A DNA stretch of 50,648 nt, taken from positions 1-50,648 of the forward strand of contig JANOSH010000040.1 of NCBI GenBank assembly GCA_031415695.1. Direction: 5' to 3'. Shown one piece after another: positions 1-8,941 of the stretch (the first letter of the stretch is position 1; every line of letters begins with the position of its first letter). Source of the stretch: JANOSH01 sp031415695 (GTDB lineage: Bacteria; Actinomycetota; Acidimicrobiia; Acidimicrobiales; Ilumatobacteraceae). The notes beneath the pieces were generated by a model that was given only the letters and a program-made list of their open reading frames with translations, was not told where the DNA came from and did not search any database. Made by a program: the position numbers and the translations under genes.

Positions 1-1179
1 CTCCAACGTGAACTCGACACCCGCTCGCGCGCCGCGCTCCGCCACGGCGACCTGCAACTCACCACCGACGAGGAAGACCACATCACCCGCACCGTCCTCG
101 AAACAGCATTCTCTGCGGCGCCGTTCCTCGACCGATTCCTCAAACGCGACGACGTCACCGATGTGTTCATCAACGGTTGCGACGATGTCCGCCTCGGTCT
201 GCTGAACGGTGATATCGAGAAGGCCGAACCGGTCGCCCGCTCGGATGAGGAACTGATCGAGATGCTCCAAACAGTGGCCCGGCGTGGCGGTCATATGGAG
301 CGCGAGTTCACCCCGAACCGGCCGATGCTCGACCTGCAACTCCCCGACGGCTCCCGTCTGAGTGCCATTGCGTGGACGTCGAAACGACCGTACGCGACGA
401 TCCGCCGCCACCTGTTCGTCGATGCCGATCAGAGCGAACTGGTTCGTCGCCGAATGTATGACCAGGGCCTCGCCACGTTCTTCCGTGCCTGTGTGCGGTC
501 CCGCAAGAACGTGCTCGTCGCCGGCGGGCAGGGTGTCGGCAAGACCACGTTGTTGCGGGCGTTCGCTCACGAGTTCGACCCTGATGAGCGGGTCATCGTG
601 CTGGAGCAGGAACCCGAACTGCACCTCGATCAGAACCCTCGGCGCCACAACCATGTGCTCACGCTGATGGAACGCCAAGCGAACACCGAAGGCGCCGGTG
701 CGGTCGTGCTCGCCGATCTGGCCAGGGCGATCAAGCGGCTCACGCCACGGCGGATCATCGTCGGCGAGGTGCGCGGCCCCGAAGTGATCGACATGTTGGA
801 AGCGATGACGCAGGGCATCTCGGGGTCGATGTGCACCATTCACGCCGACTCGTCGTTCTCTGTCTTCCCCCGCCTCCCGGTCTATGCACGGGCCAGCGGA
901 CGGGACTGGTCGACGGGCGACATCTTGCAACTCGCCGCACTCGCCCTCGACTTCGTCGTGTTCCTCACCAGAACCGCGGACGGCCGTCGTGTCGTTGCCG
1001 AGGTCCGTTACGTGCAGGGCTACGACCACAGCAGCGGCCAAATCATCACCGACGAACTATTCATACCCGGCCCCAACGGCTCAGCGGTACGCAACCCGAT
1101 CGCACCGATCCCCGTGCACCTGTTCGACGAACTCGTCGACCACGGCTACAACCCCACCCTCCATGAAGGTGGTTTCTGA
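1..1179 (+). CDS. tadA: TadA/CpaF-type secretion ATPase (5' end outside window)
   Basis: This is the hexameric ATPase that powers assembly of Tad/Flp-type pili from the cytoplasmic side of the membrane. The reading frame is open from the first base, so the N-terminus is missing; 392 residues are visible. A Walker A motif (GGQGVGKT, about visible residue 175), a Walker B-like segment (RIIVGEVRGPEV, about 248) and the histidine box CTIHAD (about 276) occur in the order typical of CpaF/TadA. The stop overlaps the next start (TGATG), which indicates translational coupling with tadB. Family assignment is firm. Whether the pilus serves adhesion or conjugative mating-pair formation is inference from its position beside T4SS genes. 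Confidence 0.93.
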   Translation, partial: LQRELDTRSRAALRHGDLQLTTDEEDHITRTVLETAFSAAPFLDRFLKRDDVTDVFINGCDDVRLGLLNGDIEKAEPVARSDEELIEMLQTVARRGGHMEREFTPNRPMLDLQLPDGSRLSAIAWTSKRPYATIRRHLFVDADQSELVRRRMYDQGLATFFRACVRSRKNVLVAGGQGVGKTTLLRAFAHEFDPDERVIVLEQEPELHLDQNPRRHNHVLTLMERQANTEGAGAVVLADLARAIKRLTPRRIIVGEVRGPEVIDMLEAMTQGISGSMCTIHADSSFSVFPRLPVYARASGRDWSTGDILQLAALALDFVVFLTRTADGRRVVAEVRYVQGYDHSSGQIITDELFIPGPNGSAVRNPIAPIPVHLFDELVDHGYNPTLHEGGF

Positions 1180-2030
1180 TGACGATCCTCGCCGGACTTT
1201 GCGGTGCCCTCATCGTCGGCGGACTGTGGTTCGCGATCACCGGCCTCATCCCCGTCCCCGTCGTCGAGAAACCGCCCACCCAGCAACGCCTACGCGACCC
1301 ACGCCTCAACCGGCGCATCGCAGCCGCGACCGCACTGGCGGCCGCAGCGTTCGCGTTCACCCGCTGGCCCGTCGCCGCCGTGGCGGGCGGCGCTGCCGGG
1401 TGGATGGTCGCCGGAATCCGAAGCCCGAAGGAACGCGAGCACATCGAGCGACGCACCGAAGCAATCGCGTTGTGGACCGAAATGCTCCGAGACGCGATCG
1501 GAACCGCCCGCGGGATCGAAGGTGTCCTCGTCGCCACCGCAGCAACGGCACCGCTACCGATCAAACCGGAACTGACCGCGATGGCAGACCGGTTGCAGCA
1601 CGAGCCGCTCGACCGTGTGCTCGACGGGCTCGCCAACGACCTGGACCATCCACTCGGCGATCTCGTCGTCACAGCGTTGCGCCTCACCTCCACATCAGGT
1701 GGCCGCCAAGTCCGTGACGTGTTGAGCAGCCTCGCTACCGCGGCGTATGCCGAGGCCGAAAGCCAGCGCCGGATCAGCGTCGCCCGGGAGAAGCCTCGCG
1801 CCGCGATGAAGTATTCGGCGATCATCATCTGCGGGTTCGTCGTGCTGTTGGCGATCTTTTCCCGACGCTACCTCGACCCGTACAGCTCACCGATCGGCCA
1901 GATTGTGCTGCTGTTCGTCGCCCTCTACTGGACAGCGGGATTTTGGTGGATGAACCGCATGGGCCGCATTGAGCCTGTCGAACGGTACCTCCAGGTCACT
2001 GTCGCCGAACCCCTGGACGCGGCCCGATGA
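1179..2030 (+). CDS. tadB: TadB-like type II secretion F-domain membrane protein
   Basis: This is an inner-membrane platform protein of a Tad/Flp pilus machine, the expected partner of the upstream ATPase. The 283-residue product has an N-terminal hydrophobic segment (about 3-26), a second one near 48-80, a cytoplasmic helical region containing the T2SSF-like stretch LWTEMLRDAIGTARGIEG, and two C-terminal membrane segments from about 210 to 262. The start overlaps the tadA stop and the 3' end overlaps tadC by ATGA, so the three genes are tightly coupled. The TadB rather than TadC label rests mainly on gene order. Confidence 0.85.
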   Translation: MTILAGLCGALIVGGLWFAITGLIPVPVVEKPPTQQRLRDPRLNRRIAAATALAAAAFAFTRWPVAAVAGGAAGWMVAGIRSPKEREHIERRTEAIALWTEMLRDAIGTARGIEGVLVATAATAPLPIKPELTAMADRLQHEPLDRVLDGLANDLDHPLGDLVVTALRLTSTSGGRQVRDVLSSLATAAYAEAESQRRISVAREKPRAAMKYSAIIICGFVVLLAIFSRRYLDPYSSPIGQIVLLFVALYWTAGFWWMNRMGRIEPVERYLQVTVAEPLDAAR

Positions 2031-2923
2031 GCCCGATCACAACGGTCTGCGCATCCGGCATCCTGTTCGGCGGCGGCATCTACCTCGCCGTCACCGGCCT
2101 GTTCCCAACCCGCCCGCCGCTCCACGAAGCACTCGGTCGTCTCGGCCAACCCCAACCGGTACCACCACCATCAACGGCCGGGTCACCCGATTCGATCGAT
2201 GTCCGGGTCGGACGGCTCGCCCGCCGATTCGGGGTGATCGAGAAGCTGCTCGTACCGATGCGCGCCGACCTGCGGATCATGCACCGCAGCTGCGACGAAC
2301 AAGCCGCACTCCTCGCCACGTACGCGTTCCTCGGGTTCGCGTTCGCCCCGATCGTCGCGTTCGGGGGACGGCTCGTCGGGCTTCCGATTCCGTGGGTCAT
2401 CCCGATGTGGCTGTCGCTCGCCGGTGCCGCTCTCGGCGTGGTGCTCGCGGTCAAGGAAGTGAAGCCCGCCGCGCAGAAACGGCGGCGGGCGTTCTCCCAC
2501 GCATTGTCGGCGTTCTGCGATGTGTGCGGCATGTCGCTCGCCGCCGGCCGCGGCGTCGAATCGTCGATCGAAGCAGCCGCGCACGCCGGAACCGGGTGGC
2601 CGTTCGTCGAGATCCAATCAGCGCTACGGGCCGGGTACGTACGCGGCGAAACACCATGGGATGCGCTCGCCCGACTCGGCAACGAAGCCGACCTCACCGA
2701 CCTCACCGAGTTCGCCGCCGCCATCTCACTCGCCGGTGAAGGTGGCGCAGCGATCAAAGATCTCGTCGGCTCCAAGGCACGCACCATCCGAGAACGCCTC
2801 ACCTCCGACATCGAACGCACCGCCGCCTCCACCACCGAACGAATGGGCATCCCAGCAACATTCCTGCTCCTCGGATTCATCATTTTCCTGGGATTCCCAG
2901 GGATCGCTGTCCTGTTCCGTTGA
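2027..2923 (+). CDS. tadC: TadC-like type II secretion F-domain membrane protein
   Basis: This is the second platform protein of the Tad/Flp machine, expected to pair with TadB around the ATPase. It has 298 residues, with an N-terminal membrane segment, a central hydrophobic pair around residues 98-145, a cytoplasmic helical domain (SHALSAFCDVCGMSLAAGRG, then ESSIEAAAHAG) typical of T2SSF proteins, and a C-terminal membrane segment (ATFLLLGFIIFLGFPGIAVLF). The ATGA overlap with tadB supports this start. Two adjacent T2SSF genes after a CpaF ATPase is the canonical Tad arrangement. Confidence 0.87.
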   Translation: MSPITTVCASGILFGGGIYLAVTGLFPTRPPLHEALGRLGQPQPVPPPSTAGSPDSIDVRVGRLARRFGVIEKLLVPMRADLRIMHRSCDEQAALLATYAFLGFAFAPIVAFGGRLVGLPIPWVIPMWLSLAGAALGVVLAVKEVKPAAQKRRRAFSHALSAFCDVCGMSLAAGRGVESSIEAAAHAGTGWPFVEIQSALRAGYVRGETPWDALARLGNEADLTDLTEFAAAISLAGEGGAAIKDLVGSKARTIRERLTSDIERTAASTTERMGIPATFLLLGFIIFLGFPGIAVLFR

Positions 2924-2961
2924 CCATGGCGCATCAAACCACATCCCCGAAAGGACCCACC

Positions 2962-3171
2962 ATGACAACCATCACCGCCTACACCCATCACCTCGCCGCA
3001 CGGGCACAGCGCCGCGTCGACCTCGCTCGTCAACGTGCCCACGATGAGAGCGAACAGGGCGAGATCGTCGAGAAGGTGATCATCGTCGCCGCAGCGGCGG
3101 GGATCGCCATCGCCGCGATGGCCGCTATCGCGCTTGCCGTCACGGGCAAGCTGGGCGGACTGAACCTCTAG
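2962..3171 (+). CDS. Small Flp-pilin-like membrane peptide
   Basis: This 69-residue product has a charged N-terminal half (histidines, arginines, then ESEQGEIVEK) followed by a single long hydrophobic helix (VIIVAAAAGIAIAAMAAIAL). The acidic residues just before the hydrophobic helix resemble a processed Flp or pseudopilin N-terminus. I chose the ATG at 2962 over an in-frame upstream ATG at 2920 because GAAAGGA lies a suitable distance before it. It lies between TadC and TadE-like genes, where the major pilin is often encoded. The pilin role is inferred from size, topology and position; no full prepilin peptidase site is obvious. Confidence 0.7.
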   Translation: MTTITAYTHHLAARAQRRVDLARQRAHDESEQGEIVEKVIIVAAAAGIAIAAMAAIALAVTGKLGGLNL

Positions 3172-3173
3172 CC

Positions 3174-3605
3174 GTGAACCGGCCTGCGCTCCGCTCACGA
3201 ACGCACCGACGACACCCGGGTCTCCGGGCGCGTCGGCGCGCCGAGGATGAGCGCGGCTCGAGCACGGTTGAGTTCGTCATCTGTGCTGCGCTGATGGTGT
3301 TCATGTTGATGGCGATCATGCAGATCGCCATCTACTTCCACCTCCGATCGGTCGCGACAACCGCGGCGCACCACGGACTCGACCGGGTGCGGGTCGTCAA
3401 TGGCACCAGCCAATCGGGCATCGCCGCCGCCAACGAGTTCCTCGACCAAGCCGGTAACAGCCTCGAAGCCCGCACGGTCGACGCAACCCGCACCCAACAA
3501 ACCTCGACCGTCACCGTGACCGGACGGGTGATCGCCGTCATCCCCTTGTTGGATCTTCACGTGTCGGTCACCGTCGAGGCGCCCTCTGAAAGAGTGACCC
3601 CATGA
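3174..3605 (+). CDS. TadE-like pseudopilin
   Basis: This 143-residue protein carries the TadE-type N-terminal signature: a basic leader, then ERGSSTVEFV and a hydrophobic helix (ICAALMVFMLMAIMQIAIYF), followed by an extracytoplasmic domain beginning with HLRSVATTAAHHGLDRVRV. TadE-like proteins are minor pilins of Flp pili. The GTG start lies two bases after the preceding stop and the 3' end overlaps the next gene by ATGA, so it belongs to the pilus operon. Confidence 0.85.
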   Translation: MNRPALRSRTHRRHPGLRARRRAEDERGSSTVEFVICAALMVFMLMAIMQIAIYFHLRSVATTAAHHGLDRVRVVNGTSQSGIAAANEFLDQAGNSLEARTVDATRTQQTSTVTVTGRVIAVIPLLDLHVSVTVEAPSERVTP

Positions 3606-4024
3606 GCCTGCGGCAGCGGTTCCGCGATCGAGATTGCGAGCGGGGATCGGTGGCCGTCGAACTCGTGATCCTCGCTCCGATCATCGGCGTGTTGCTCGTC
3701 GCAGTCGTTGCCGTCGGTCGGGTGGAGAACGCCCGCGCCGACATCGAAGGAGCCGCCCGCTCCGCAGCACGGGACCTCTCGATCGCCCGCGACCCGAACG
3801 CGGCGATCGGCCGCGTCCGTGACGCGACCGCTTCGATGGTGCGAGTCGGTGAACCTGGTTGCCGTCAGTTCACCTTCGACGCCACGATCAACGACGCGAA
3901 CGTTGCAGTCGAAATCTCGTGTGTCGCCGATCTCGACCAGGACAACATCCTGCCGCTTCCGGGTTCGATGACGTTGAGCGCCTCAGCGACGGAAGTTCTT
4001 GACGCGTATCGGGAGGGATCGTGA
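3602..4024 (+). CDS. TadE/TadG-like pseudopilin
   Basis: This is a second TadE-type minor pilin of 140 residues. The N-terminus reads CERGSVAVELVILAPIIG, the standard TadE glutamate within a hydrophobic helix, followed by ENARADIEGAARSAARDLSIA. Its external domain has two cysteines (GCRQF and SCVAD) that could form a disulphide. ATG overlaps the upstream stop (ATGA), and its TGA overlaps the next GTG (GTGA). The family call is firm; the specific role in the pilus tip or base cannot be read from sequence. Confidence 0.85.
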   Translation: MSLRQRFRDRDCERGSVAVELVILAPIIGVLLVAVVAVGRVENARADIEGAARSAARDLSIARDPNAAIGRVRDATASMVRVGEPGCRQFTFDATINDANVAVEISCVADLDQDNILPLPGSMTLSASATEVLDAYREGS

Positions 4025-4452
4025 TCGCCGCGATGCGCCGTCTGCGCGTCCGAGCCGCCGACGACGACCGAGGATCGGCGACCGTTTGGATGATCGGCGT
4101 CGTCATCTGCACCTTCCTCATGCTCGCCCTCGTCCTCGACGGAGGCGTCATGCTCCGCGCCCGGTCCGACGCCTACGCGGCGGCATCCGCGGCCGCACGC
4201 GCCGGAGCCCAACAACTCGACCCCGTCGCCGCGGTCGAAGGCGTCGCCCTGCTTGACCCGGTCGCGGCCGAGCAGGCTGCGCTCGACTACCTGGCGGCCG
4301 ACGGACTGACCGGATCCGTCACCATCGTCGGAGACACCGTGACCGTCAACGTCACCTCAACCGCCCATCTCCAACTGGCCACTGCGCTCGGTGCCGACGC
4401 AACCAAGTTCCATGCGACGGCATCGGCCCAAGCGATCAAGGTGATCCCATGA
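4021..4452 (+). CDS. TadG-like (Rv3654c/Rv3655c-type) pilus-associated protein
   Basis: This 143-residue protein has a basic N-terminus, the motif DRGSATVWMIGVVICTF and a following hydrophobic helix, then RARSDAYAAASAAARAGAQQ, a pattern seen in the helicase/secretion-neighbourhood TadE-like proteins of actinobacteria. The GTG start overlaps the upstream TGA and its own stop overlaps the ATG of the large LysM gene, so it is an internal member of the operon. It is probably a minor pilin or an anchor with an external domain. Confidence 0.8.
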   Translation: MIAAMRRLRVRAADDDRGSATVWMIGVVICTFLMLALVLDGGVMLRARSDAYAAASAAARAGAQQLDPVAAVEGVALLDPVAAEQAALDYLAADGLTGSVTIVGDTVTVNVTSTAHLQLATALGADATKFHATASAQAIKVIP

Positions 4453-7400
4453 AGGTGCTCAACCGCATGCTGCGCGGCGTCTTCGCGCTGATCGCGCTTG
4501 TCGCCATCCTTGGCGGGCTGCCGTGGGCGCTCGTCCGATACGGGAACTGGCCGATCCGCACGCTGCCCGACCGGAAGTGGCTCGAAAGCCTGAACCACGC
4601 CGTCTCGGACGACGCACTGTTCGCTGCCCTCACCGTGGCCGTCTGGGCAATATGGGCCGCATTCGCATACGCCGTCCTCGTCGAGATGAAAGCGGCAGCG
4701 CGTGGCATTCGACCGCCGAGGATTCACTTCTTCGGCCCTATCCAAGTTGCCGCGCACGGCATCGTCGCGGGACTGGTGCTCGCCGTTTCGATTCACCATG
4801 CGGCGACAGCTGCCGGTGCGGCGACGATGCCGATGGGCTTCGCTCCCGCACCTGTGCGGCAGGTTGCCGTGGTTCAGCCATTCATCCGATCGACACCGCC
4901 CCGCATGCCTGAAACTCTGTGTCCCGTGGGGTCAGTGGCACCGAGTCATGTCACCACCGTCGGGTTGAGGACGGTGACAGTCGAGCGGGGCGACAGCGCT
5001 TGGTCGCTCGCCGAGAAGCACCTGGGCGACGGGATGCGATGGCGCGAACTGTGGGACCTGAACCGCCACACGGTCCAGCCCGACGGCCGATCATGGAACA
5101 ACCAACAGACCATCCTGCCTGGCTGGAATCTCCAAATTCCCGGGGCTGCCGACGTCGCCGAGAGCCCCGCAGCAATGATTGCTGCCGATGGGTCACACAC
5201 GTACACCGTCGTACGCGGCGACACGCTGACCGGCATAGCCGAGGACGAACTCGGCGACGGGAACCGCTACCGAGAGATCTACGACCTCAGCCGAGACATC
5301 GTCCAACCCGGTCACCGCCAACTCACCGACCCCAATCTGATCCTGCCTGGCTGGACACTCGAAATCCCCGGCACGGTTGCGACACCGGCCGTCGCACCGC
5401 CGGTTGCAACGCCGCCAGTCGAGCAACCCGAAGTCACACAGCCATCGACACCGCCGACAAACTCGACGGCAGCCGTGCCACCGACCACCTCCGCGCCGAC
5501 GGAGACAACGACTCGAACCGCAACGCCGATCAACGTGCCCGTGACGGTACCAACGACCGTCACCACGCCGACCTCTTGGCCGCCGCCGGTCTCGAACGAG
5601 CCTGCGGCAAGTAGCGGCCACGATCGATCGACCAACCGCGTCAGTCTGCTCGCGGGAATCGGAAGCTCGCTCGTACTCGCCACCGCCGTTGGTGCCCGGA
5701 TGATGAAGTACCGCCGCGCCCGAATCTCACGAGGCCTGCGCCCGTCGCGCCTCGTTGAGAACAACGCCGACAACATCCGCACCATTGTCCGAGCGGGCGA
5801 CCTTCCCTTCACCAGTTGGGCCAGCTACGAACTCGGCGCACTCGCGCTCCGACTCGATCCGCGCGACATCACCGGGGCACCCGAAGCAATCGAACTGAGC
5901 CAGACCACCGGCATCGAGATCCTTTGGGACACGGAACAGCCCGACGCACCGGCACCGTGGCGCGTCGCCGATGGCGGCTGGGCCTGGCGGCTCGCCTACG
6001 ACGAGGACGCCCACACACCAAAGGTCGAACGCTGCAGCCCGTTACCGGCGCTCGTCACGATCGGCACCCGGGAAGGCCGTCAGCTTCTGCTCGATCTCGA
6101 AGCCTACGGAACCGTCGGTGTCTGCGGCCCTGGCGACCTCGTCGACGGATTGCTCCGGTCGATCGCTACCGAACTCGCCGTCAGCGAGACGATCGCCAAC
6201 TCCTACCTCGACCTCGTCGGCTTCGATTTACCGGCAGAGCACCTCGGCAACCGAGTCCGCCACACGACAATCGACGAAGCCGCCGGATACCTCAAAGCGT
6301 TCAACGGATCAATCGAAGAAGCCATCACAGCCGGCGGATTCGACACCACGTTCCTCGCCAGACTCGGCGACACTCCACCAATCGAAGCCAGCATCGTCAT
6401 TGTCGGCCGCAACGTCGGCGATGCATGCTCACTCATCAAGACTCCAGCCCGGCGAGGCGTCGCTGTCGTCTTCGCCGGCGAGCACCCCGACGCAGGAGCC
6501 CGTATCCGTATCAACTGTGACGGCACCGCCCGCATCGATGACCTCGGCGTCGACTTCACCGCCGCCCAACTTGCACACGAGGCATCCGTCGCGATCGATG
6601 AAGCGATGGCAGAGTTGATCGAACTGGTCGAGCCACCGAGAGAGACCGTCGAAACCGACGAGGCAAGGGAAGACCGGTTTGAGGTCGTCGTGCCTTCGGG
6701 CGAAGACGCCGACGCTGACCCCGACGCAGACGACATCGAAATCCTCTTCCCAATTGAGTCCGACACTGACGGAGCCCGTGCCGAATGCTGCGCCGACGAC
6801 TGGCCCGAAGTGATCGTTCGGGTCATCGGCGAGCCGAGCGTTCCATCGCGACCCGACCTCGGACGACGGGAGACGATCGCCACTGTCTTGCTCGCCTGCC
6901 ACGCCAAACCACTCCCCAGCAGCATGCTGCAAGACGCCGTCTACGCCGACCGTGCCACCGAATCCCACACGGTCGAGAACGTCGTGACGGCAATGAGAAA
7001 GCAACTCGGCAAGTTCGCTGACGACACCGCCGTGCTGCCCCGAACCAACCGCGCCATCGGCAAGCTCGCCCTCGATCCCCGGGTCCAGACCGACGTTCAA
7101 CTACTCCAACAAGCGCTGGAGTCTGCGCGAGAGATGTCGAGCGCCGAGGCGCTGATGACGCTCGATCGAGCCCACCGCCTGATCGCCGGCCCACCATTCG
7201 ACGCCAAGGACTACTCCTGGGCACACGACCAACACTTCGTCTCCGAAGCGACCGAGGTCGTCGCCGAGGCCACCATCGAACTGGTCGACCGAGCGTTGGA
7301 GTTGGACATGATCGACGTCGCCCGCCACGCAACCCGTCGAGCGTTCCGGGCGCTCAATTGTCACGAGTCGCTCTACCGGGCGAGGATGAAAGTCGAGCAT

Positions 7401-7532
7401 CACGCCGGCAACCTCCCAGGCGTCCGAGCCGCCTACGACGAACTATGCCGAGAACTCGCAACCGTCGACAGCCAACCAGCCAAACCGACCGACGAACTCC
7501 TACGGCGGTTGATGAACAACGAAACGACCTGA
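4449..7532 (+). CDS. Membrane protein with two LysM domains and a C-terminal activator (BTAD-like) region
   Basis: The 1027-residue product is the last gene of the Tad-like operon (ATGA overlap). It has N-terminal hydrophobic segments near residues 12-30, 52-76 and 100-125. Two LysM modules follow (VTVERGDSAWSLAEKHLGDG near 176 and YTVVRGDTLTGIAEDELGDG near 250), which bind peptidoglycan glycans. A Pro/Thr-rich linker (about 313-395) leads to another membrane segment near 400-420. The long cytoplasmic part ends in a region resembling SARP-type proteins: a winged-helix-like stretch near 788-870 and a helical bacterial transcriptional activator domain near 884-1020. The design suggests a cell-wall-anchored protein that reports or organises pilus assembly. 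DNA binding is unproven, because such regions can act purely as protein-interaction scaffolds. Confidence 0.85.
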   Translation: MKVLNRMLRGVFALIALVAILGGLPWALVRYGNWPIRTLPDRKWLESLNHAVSDDALFAALTVAVWAIWAAFAYAVLVEMKAAARGIRPPRIHFFGPIQVAAHGIVAGLVLAVSIHHAATAAGAATMPMGFAPAPVRQVAVVQPFIRSTPPRMPETLCPVGSVAPSHVTTVGLRTVTVERGDSAWSLAEKHLGDGMRWRELWDLNRHTVQPDGRSWNNQQTILPGWNLQIPGAADVAESPAAMIAADGSHTYTVVRGDTLTGIAEDELGDGNRYREIYDLSRDIVQPGHRQLTDPNLILPGWTLEIPGTVATPAVAPPVATPPVEQPEVTQPSTPPTNSTAAVPPTTSAPTETTTRTATPINVPVTVPTTVTTPTSWPPPVSNEPAASSGHDRSTNRVSLLAGIGSSLVLATAVGARMMKYRRARISRGLRPSRLVENNADNIRTIVRAGDLPFTSWASYELGALALRLDPRDITGAPEAIELSQTTGIEILWDTEQPDAPAPWRVADGGWAWRLAYDEDAHTPKVERCSPLPALVTIGTREGRQLLLDLEAYGTVGVCGPGDLVDGLLRSIATELAVSETIANSYLDLVGFDLPAEHLGNRVRHTTIDEAAGYLKAFNGSIEEAITAGGFDTTFLARLGDTPPIEASIVIVGRNVGDACSLIKTPARRGVAVVFAGEHPDAGARIRINCDGTARIDDLGVDFTAAQLAHEASVAIDEAMAELIELVEPPRETVETDEAREDRFEVVVPSGEDADADPDADDIEILFPIESDTDGARAECCADDWPEVIVRVIGEPSVPSRPDLGRRETIATVLLACHAKPLPSSMLQDAVYADRATESHTVENVVTAMRKQLGKFADDTAVLPRTNRAIGKLALDPRVQTDVQLLQQALESAREMSSAEALMTLDRAHRLIAGPPFDAKDYSWAHDQHFVSEATEVVAEATIELVDRALELDMIDVARHATRRAFRALNCHESLYRARMKVEHHAGNLPGVRAAYDELCRELATVDSQPAKPTDELLRRLMNNETT

Positions 7533-7741
7533 AGTTCAACGGAGCGAGGGCGCACACCGCGCGGAGTTTGACTCGGCAGCGCTCCCGCGCGAGGTCCCGA
7601 CCGCCAAATCGTCGCTCAACTCGAACATGTCGTCGTCGACGGGGCCATGCCCTCGTCCACCGAACGGTCAAGGTGAGTTCCCCAACCTCGCACAACGCCC
7701 TCGTACGCTGGTCCGATCGGTCCCTCAAACGATGGCTCCAT

Positions 7742-7758
7742 GGGGCCCGATGGGCCCC
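7742..7758. terminator. GC-rich hairpin between convergent genes
   Basis: GGGGCCC and GGGCCCC are separated by only GAT, giving a perfect 7-bp stem, followed by TT. It lies in the 284-bp gap between the converging Tad-operon end and the minus-strand ImmA gene, so it could stop transcription from both sides. The lack of a U-tract and the tight 3-base loop keep this tentative. Nothing else recognisable was seen in the gap. Confidence 0.45.
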
Positions 7759-7816
7759 TTAGAACACCGCCGGCGAGTGCGGCCACACCGCAGGACCCGG
7801 CGTGTCGACAGGGAGC

Positions 7817-8941
7817 CTACGGAAGAGAGACCACCAGGTCTCGCGGGCCGAGAAGGTCGTTGATGGTGTCCATCGGAAGTCCTAGTGCGTTGGCGATGGC
7901 CGACACCGGCCGGACCTCCGCAAGCAGGTCCACGGCTCGCCCTAGAAGTTGCGGCTCCTCCGGGGCTCCGAGATCGCCAGGTTCACTAGTTCGCCACGTA
8001 CTTCCATCCTCGTTCGCTCGACTGTTCAGTTCCGTGTACGCGCGGCGATACATGTCGTGCGAGATCTTCCCGAGTGTGCGAGCGCGGTAGACAAGCGAAG
8101 CCAGCGAGACGCCCCAATGCCGCTTGATCTCTATATACGTCGGCCAGTCAAGCTTGTTCGGAAGTTGAGATCGAATCGTGTCGGCCGGCATCAGGAAGGC
8201 GGCAGCAAACGCGTTCGCCTGCCGCTCGACGACATGCGTCCCGGGCTCGATGTCGTGGTGAGCAATGAGATGCCCGAGTTCATGGGCAGCTTCGAACCGT
8301 GACCGGGCCTTGTCTTCCTTGTCGCCGCTCAGCAGCACGAATGGGCGATCGCCCAACTGAATACAGAAGGCGTCGACGTGCCTGGACTCGAGGGGAAGTC
8401 GAACAACGATGACGCCACGGCTCTCAAGAAGTCTAACGACGTGAGCGATCGGCTGACCGTCAGGAATTTCAAACCACCGGCGAGTGCTGGCCGCCAAGTT
8501 CTCGATCTCATCGAGCGAAACATTCTCGTCCAGCACCGCGTGCGGCAAGTTGACTTGCGGCAGCGACACATACTTTTCTAAGTAGACGACAAGCTCCCAA
8601 GCCAACGAGGCATGCACGAGCGCTCGGCGGCGTTCGATAAGTGTTGTCGACCGAAGGCTCCGCATATGTGCCGATCCGCTCTCGGCAATGACACTCGGAC
8701 GGCCAACCTCAAAGAACTGCTTCGGCATGCCAAGGGTGAGAGCAACCTGAGCGAGCACCTGCGGACCTGGGCGGGAGGTCCCATTTTCATACTGCGAAAG
8801 CGCCGCTGGGCTGACAGAGCGGTCTTGGTCGGCCGACTTCAACTCGTCCGCTAACTTCTGCTTCGTCCAGCCTTTCAGCTCACGAGCGAGCCGAAGGCGG
8901 TGCGGATCGAACGTGTCGACTGCGCGAGCACTAGCGCTCAT
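7817..8941 (-). CDS. XRE-family regulator fused to ImmA/IrrE metallopeptidase
   Basis: This 374-residue protein has an N-terminal helix-turn-helix (about 12-78: LARELKGWTKQKLADELKSA, then SPAALSQYENGTSRPGPQVL) and a C-terminal zinc peptidase with HELGH at about 220-224. Proteins of this build act as antitoxins or as switches that cleave a partner repressor, as ImmA does for ImmR in ICEBs1. Its start lies inside the 3' end of the upstream minus-strand gene (11-bp overlap), so the two form an operon. I infer a regulatory or toxin-antitoxin role within the mobile element; the target is unknown. Confidence 0.88.
   Translation of the reverse strand: MSASARAVDTFDPHRLRLARELKGWTKQKLADELKSADQDRSVSPAALSQYENGTSRPGPQVLAQVALTLGMPKQFFEVGRPSVIAESGSAHMRSLRSTTLIERRRALVHASLAWELVVYLEKYVSLPQVNLPHAVLDENVSLDEIENLAASTRRWFEIPDGQPIAHVVRLLESRGVIVVRLPLESRHVDAFCIQLGDRPFVLLSGDKEDKARSRFEAAHELGHLIAHHDIEPGTHVVERQANAFAAAFLMPADTIRSQLPNKLDWPTYIEIKRHWGVSLASLVYRARTLGKISHDMYRRAYTELNSRANEDGSTWRTSEPGDLGAPEEPQLLGRAVDLLAEVRPVSAIANALGLPMDTINDLLGPRDLVVSLP

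Noticed and set aside
2080..3198. Long open frame on the minus strand opposite the TadC region (372 codons)
   Set aside because: It mirrors the GC-rich third positions of well-supported plus-strand Tad genes, crosses several of their boundaries and shows no domain pattern.
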